Assembly (NCBI GenBank): GCA_016650435.1 | Contig: JAENVT010000278.1 | Location: 1-9,964, forward strand | Length of the DNA: 9,964 bases | Direction: 5' to 3' | Origin: Ilumatobacteraceae bacterium | GTDB taxonomy: Bacteria > Actinomycetota > Acidimicrobiia > Acidimicrobiales > Ilumatobacteraceae | Shown: in pieces, positions 6,999 to 9,964 of the stretch | Layout of the letters: each line of letters begins with the position of its first letter | Numbering within the stretch: the first letter of the stretch is position 1 | Notes under the pieces: model-generated | Seen by the model: only the letters and a program-made list of their open reading frames with translations | Database searches by the model: none | Told to the model about the DNA's origin: nothing | Position numbers and translations under genes: made by a program

Positions 6999-8416
6999 CC
7001 GACACACTGGTAGCCGACCTCGGCGCGGCGCTCTCGCCCGACCGAATCCGCATCGGCGATACCGAGCTCGCGCTGTACAAGCGCGACGCGTCGAACATTG
7101 AAGGTCGCGCCGGTGTCGTGTGCTTCCCGACCAGCACAGCCGAGGTGCAGGCCTGCATACGCATCGCAGTTCGTCATGGCCGGCCGTTCGTCGCCCGCGG
7201 TGCCGGCACCGGTTTGTCGGGCGGGGCGACGCCGCTCGACGACGCGGTCATGATCGTGGTCACGAAGATGAACCGGGTTCTGTCAGTCGATCCGGTCAAC
7301 CGGTTGGCGTGGGTCGAGCCTGGGGTGCTCAACCTTGATCTCACTCGTGCCGTCACTCCTCATGGCCTGCACTTCGCCCCCGACCCCAGCAGTCAGCAGA
7401 GTTGCTCGATCGGCGGCAATGTCGCCAACAACTCAGGCGGCCCTCACTGTCTCGCCGACGGCGTCACCACGTCGCATGTGCTCGGCCTCGAAGTCGTGTT
7501 GCCAGACGGTGAGATCGTGCAGTTGGGCGGTGAAGAAGCGGAATCGCTGGGCTACGACCTCCGCGGCGCATTCGTCGGCACAGAGGGAATGTGCGGCATC
7601 GCTACGAAGGTGTGCGTCCGCCTGACCCAAAATCCTCCAGCGGTGCGCACGATGTTGATGGACTTCACCAGCGTCGAAGCCGGTGCCGAGACGGTCAGTG
7701 CGATCATCGCCGCGGGCATGGTGCCTGCGGCGCTCGAGATGATGGATCAACTGTGCATCCGCGCTGTGGAGGAGTACCTCCATGCTGGGCTGCCTGTCGA
7801 TGCCGCGGCGATTCTGCTGGTCGAAGTTGCCGGCTTGCCGCACGGCCTCGAAGCCGACGTCGAGCAGATCGTCGCCATCGGCGTCGCCCACGGAGCCGGT
7901 ACGGTGCGAATCGCCAAAGACGAGGCGGAGCGGGCGCTGCTGTGGAAGGCGAGAAAGAACGCCTTTGGCGCCATCGCCCGCATCAAGCCGAACTACTACC
8001 TGCACGACACCGTGGTACCTCGTCGACGACTACCCGAGGTTCTTCGGCAGGTCTACGAGATCGTCGCGCGTCACCAGCTGTTGGTGATGAACGTATTCCA
8101 CGCCGGCGATGGCAACCTGCATCCGCTATTGGTGTTCGACAAGCGCGAACCCGGCGTCATGGATCGCGTGCACGCCGCGGGCGAGGAAATCGTCCGCGTC
8201 TCGGTGGCTGCCGGGGGAGTGTTGTCGGGCGAGCACGGCATCGGTCTCGAGAAGCGCGATTTCATGCCGTTGATGTTCAGTGAGATCGATCTCGATGCAC
8301 AGGCCCGCTTGAGGCGTTCGTTCGACACGACCGGGTTGGCAAACCCCAACAAAGTGCTGCCGACTGCCGCTTCATGCGCCGACCTGCAACACGTGCCGGA
8401 GGGTGCGTGGATCTGA
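6995..8416 (+). CDS. glcD: FAD-linked oxidase, glycolate/D-lactate dehydrogenase subunit GlcD-like
   Basis: Flavoenzyme of the vanillyl-alcohol-oxidase/PCMH superfamily, 473 residues (E. coli GlcD is about 499). The FAD-binding half carries GAGTGLSGG (69-77, pyrophosphate loop) and SIGGNVANNSGGPH (GG at 140-141). The C-terminal FAD-oxidase half carries NVFHAGDGNLHP (366-377) and GEHGIG (412-417), the His/Glu-rich segments near the active site of GlcD/Dld-type enzymes, and ends with ANPNKVLP. GlcD proteins oxidise glycolate or other 2-hydroxyacids and pass electrons on through GlcE/GlcF to the respiratory chain. The glycolate assignment is by family; D-lactate or another 2-hydroxyacid remains possible. 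The ATG overlaps the preceding stop (ATGA), and glcE overlaps its end by 10 nt. Confidence 0.9.
   Translation: MTDTLVADLGAALSPDRIRIGDTELALYKRDASNIEGRAGVVCFPTSTAEVQACIRIAVRHGRPFVARGAGTGLSGGATPLDDAVMIVVTKMNRVLSVDPVNRLAWVEPGVLNLDLTRAVTPHGLHFAPDPSSQQSCSIGGNVANNSGGPHCLADGVTTSHVLGLEVVLPDGEIVQLGGEEAESLGYDLRGAFVGTEGMCGIATKVCVRLTQNPPAVRTMLMDFTSVEAGAETVSAIIAAGMVPAALEMMDQLCIRAVEEYLHAGLPVDAAAILLVEVAGLPHGLEADVEQIVAIGVAHGAGTVRIAKDEAERALLWKARKNAFGAIARIKPNYYLHDTVVPRRRLPEVLRQVYEIVARHQLLVMNVFHAGDGNLHPLLVFDKREPGVMDRVHAAGEEIVRVSVAAGGVLSGEHGIGLEKRDFMPLMFSEIDLDAQARLRRSFDTTGLANPNKVLPTAASCADLQHVPEGAWI
8398..8403 (+). promoter_or_regulatory. glcE: Ribosome binding site that decides the glcE start
   Basis: GGAGGG lies 3 nt before a GTG at 8407. 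It is the strongest Shine-Dalgarno match in the overlapping gene run and favours GTG 8407 over the upstream in-frame ATG at 8374, which lacks a comparable site and would overlap glcD by 43 nt. Confidence 0.65.
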
Positions 8417-9270
8417 CGGCGTTTGCCGACGATGTCGGCACAACCGGGCCGGTGACGATCACCGGGCTTGGAATGCGTGGCGGCCCGGTGGCCGGCGTGC
8501 GTACGGTGCGGCCACCGTCGGGCATCGAATGGATACAGGCCGACGAGATGACGATGCGCTGTGGTGCCGGCACTCCGGTTGACGATGTCGATGCCGCGCT
8601 CGCGGAGGTGCGGCAGTGTGTGGCGCTGCCGCCGGGTGGAACGGTCGGCGGCGCGCTTTCGGTAGGGCACAGCGGTGTCCGTCGTCTTGGCTACGGACCT
8701 GTTCGCGATGTGCTGCTGCAGACCTGTTATGTCTCCGATCGCGGTGAGGTCGTTCAAGCTGGCGGTCCGACGGTGAAGAACGTCAGTGGCTTCGACCTGT
8801 GCCGTCTTCTGGTCGGCGCCCGTGGAACGTTGGGCTTCCTCGGTGACGTCATCATCCGCACCCGACCTCGCCCACAGCACTCGCAGTGGTTCACAGCTGA
8901 GGTCGATGATCCGTTTCCGATTTTCACGCGCCTGTACCGACCGGTGTCGGTGTTGTGGAACGGCACGCAGTTGTGGGCGCTGCTCGAGGGCAACGGTGCC
9001 GATGTCGACGCTCAAGCGATCGCCTGCTCGCTCGCCGATTGCGATGGTCCTCCGTCGTTGCCTTCCGGTAGCCGGAGAATTGTGGCTCCATCTGCTGTGG
9101 GCGCGCTGACCGGCCAATTCGTGGCCGAGGTCGGCGTGGGCATCGTTCACCACGCCGACCCACTGCCGGCGGGCCAGCCTCTGGAATCGTCAGTGACGAA
9201 TCTCGCCCGGCGCATCAAGGCCGAATTCGACCCCGGCGGACGGCTCAATCCCGGTGTCAGCATCGGCTGA
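8407..9270 (+). CDS. glcE: FAD-binding subunit GlcE-like of a glycolate/2-hydroxyacid dehydrogenase
   Basis: A 287-residue protein of the GlcE group: an FAD-binding PCMH domain with a shortened C-terminal half. Diagnostic segments are PPGGTVGGALSVGHSG followed by RLGYGPVRDVLLQ, then the GlcE signature GGPTVKNVSGFDLCRLLVG (the K-N-V-x-G-[YF]-D motif) and GTLGFLGDV. It ends RRIKAEFDPGGRLNPG, the usual GlcD/GlcE tail. GlcE pairs with GlcD in the membrane-associated glycolate dehydrogenase complex. It is shorter than E. coli GlcE (about 350): the N-terminal part before the PPGG loop is only about 75 residues and lacks the expected glycine-rich pyrophosphate loop in standard form, reading ITGLGMRGGP instead. 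No glcF-like iron-sulfur gene follows within the window. Start chosen from the strong ribosome site before GTG 8407. Confidence 0.85.
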   Translation: MDLTAFADDVGTTGPVTITGLGMRGGPVAGVRTVRPPSGIEWIQADEMTMRCGAGTPVDDVDAALAEVRQCVALPPGGTVGGALSVGHSGVRRLGYGPVRDVLLQTCYVSDRGEVVQAGGPTVKNVSGFDLCRLLVGARGTLGFLGDVIIRTRPRPQHSQWFTAEVDDPFPIFTRLYRPVSVLWNGTQLWALLEGNGADVDAQAIACSLADCDGPPSLPSGSRRIVAPSAVGALTGQFVAEVGVGIVHHADPLPAGQPLESSVTNLARRIKAEFDPGGRLNPGVSIG

Positions 9271-9964
9271 GCTGCCGTTCGTCGCCGCCCCTCCGGGCTC
9301 CCTCGACTCGGTGACCTCATCGGCCGAACGGGCCGCAGTGCACTGGGGTTTCGACGCCCCGCAGTTGCTGCGGATGGGGATGAACGCGATCTTCACCGCC
9401 GGGGATGGCGTGCTCCTGCGCGTCAGCCACCCGACAGCCGAAGCGGAAGAGGCGATCTCCCTGGGGCGCGTCCTGACTCGGATCGGGCTGCGCGTGCCGA
9501 GATACTTGTACGACGAGCCGTTCGTCGACAGTGAGCACGCGGTGTTCGCGATCGCCGTGATCGACGACATTGGACCGATCGATTGGGAAAGCGTCGGCGC
9601 GATGGTCGCTGTCCTGCACCGCACCGAAATCGACGACATTCCTGCCGGCTATCCACTGCCGTTCTGCGGCGACTTCCCATGGTGGAACTTTGCGTCGCTC
9701 ATCGGCAACGTTGGTAGCGATCTCGACGCTGGTTCGCGCGCGGCGATCGACGTGGCAATCGGGCGGAGTCTGCCCGTGCTGGCTGGTCAACGCGATCGAC
9801 GATTGGTGGTGTGTCATGGCGATGTACATCCGGGAAACGTGATCCAATCTGCCGACGGTCCGGTGCTGCTCGACTGGGATCTGCTATGCCGTGGGCCGGC
9901 GGCTTGGGATCACGCCCCATTGCTGACGTGGACCGAGCGCTGGGGTGGTGAGCCGGGTATCTAC
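9254..9964 (+). CDS. Aminoglycoside phosphotransferase/choline kinase-family protein, 3' truncated by window edge
   Basis: 237 codons are visible, still open at the right edge. The kinase-like fold of the APH family (PF01636) is shown by the catalytic loop VVCHGDVHPGNVI (HGD-x4-N, Brenner motif) and, about 12 residues on, VLLDWDLLCRGPAAWDHA, where DWD supplies the metal-binding Asp. The N-lobe has AIFTAGDGVLLRVS, with Arg where many kinases have the ATP-binding Lys, as is common in this family. The GTG at 9254 is the most upstream start consistent with the overlapping style of the run (17 nt into glcE); in-frame GTG codons at 9311 and 9338 are alternatives, and none has a strong ribosome site. 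Members phosphorylate small molecules (choline, sugars, homoserine, antibiotics); the substrate cannot be read from sequence, and drug resistance should not be assumed. The frame lacks a stop, so total length is unknown. Confidence 0.8.
   Translation, partial: MSASAELPFVAAPPGSLDSVTSSAERAAVHWGFDAPQLLRMGMNAIFTAGDGVLLRVSHPTAEAEEAISLGRVLTRIGLRVPRYLYDEPFVDSEHAVFAIAVIDDIGPIDWESVGAMVAVLHRTEIDDIPAGYPLPFCGDFPWWNFASLIGNVGSDLDAGSRAAIDVAIGRSLPVLAGQRDRRLVVCHGDVHPGNVIQSADGPVLLDWDLLCRGPAAWDHAPLLTWTERWGGEPGIY

Noticed and set aside
8374..8406. Upstream ATG for glcE
   Set aside because: Adds 11 residues of Arg/Ala/Gly-rich sequence that belong to the glcD reading region and lacks the strong GGAGGG site that precedes GTG 8407.
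8071..9153. Minus-strand open frame (360 codons) opposite glcD/glcE
   Set aside because: Antisense shadow of two well-supported genes; composition rich in Arg, His and Ser, no recognisable domain and no ribosome site noticed.

Overview
This is a gene-dense, high-GC (roughly low-to-mid 60s percent by eye) bacterial chromosome segment. Protein styles and gene order point to Actinomycetota: hisS-aspS, then rarA followed by two small proteins resembling the actinobacterial DUF948 and DUF6167 families. An Acidimicrobiia-like lineage is my best guess, but this is inference from gene order and composition, with no database search. There is no sign of a mobile element, prophage, CRISPR array, tRNA or rRNA.

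Layout. The left edge (1-254, minus strand) holds the 5' end of a small acidic, coiled-coil-prone protein of unknown function that runs off the window. A 173-nt divergent intergenic region (255-427) separates it from hisS and must carry the start signals of both units. hisS and aspS (histidyl- and aspartyl-tRNA synthetases) share an ATGA overlap and form a translationally coupled pair. Convergent to them, on the minus strand (3428-4492), is a gene for an exported protein built from two tandem discoidin-like (F5/8 type C) domains. Then comes a plus-strand run of seven genes with every junction overlapping: an RppH-type Nudix hydrolase, rarA, a DUF948-like membrane-anchored protein, a DUF6167-like small protein, glcD, glcE, and an aminoglycoside-phosphotransferase/choline-kinase-like enzyme cut off by the right edge.

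How it works together. The first block serves translation (charging of tRNA-His and tRNA-Asp; the AspRS carries a His typical of non-discriminating enzymes that also charge tRNA-Asn). The second block combines RNA 5'-end processing, replication-fork maintenance, two envelope-associated small proteins, and two subunits of a glycolate/lactate-type flavin dehydrogenase. No glcF (the iron-sulfur subunit) is visible. In many actinobacteria alaS follows the rarA-DUF948-DUF6167 trio; here glcDE occupies that position.

I do not see a convincing undescribed system. The most worthwhile leads are the orphan secreted two-discoidin protein placed inside a housekeeping block, the glcDE-kinase extension of the rarA unit, the AspRS specificity residues, and the truncated divergent gene at the left edge.
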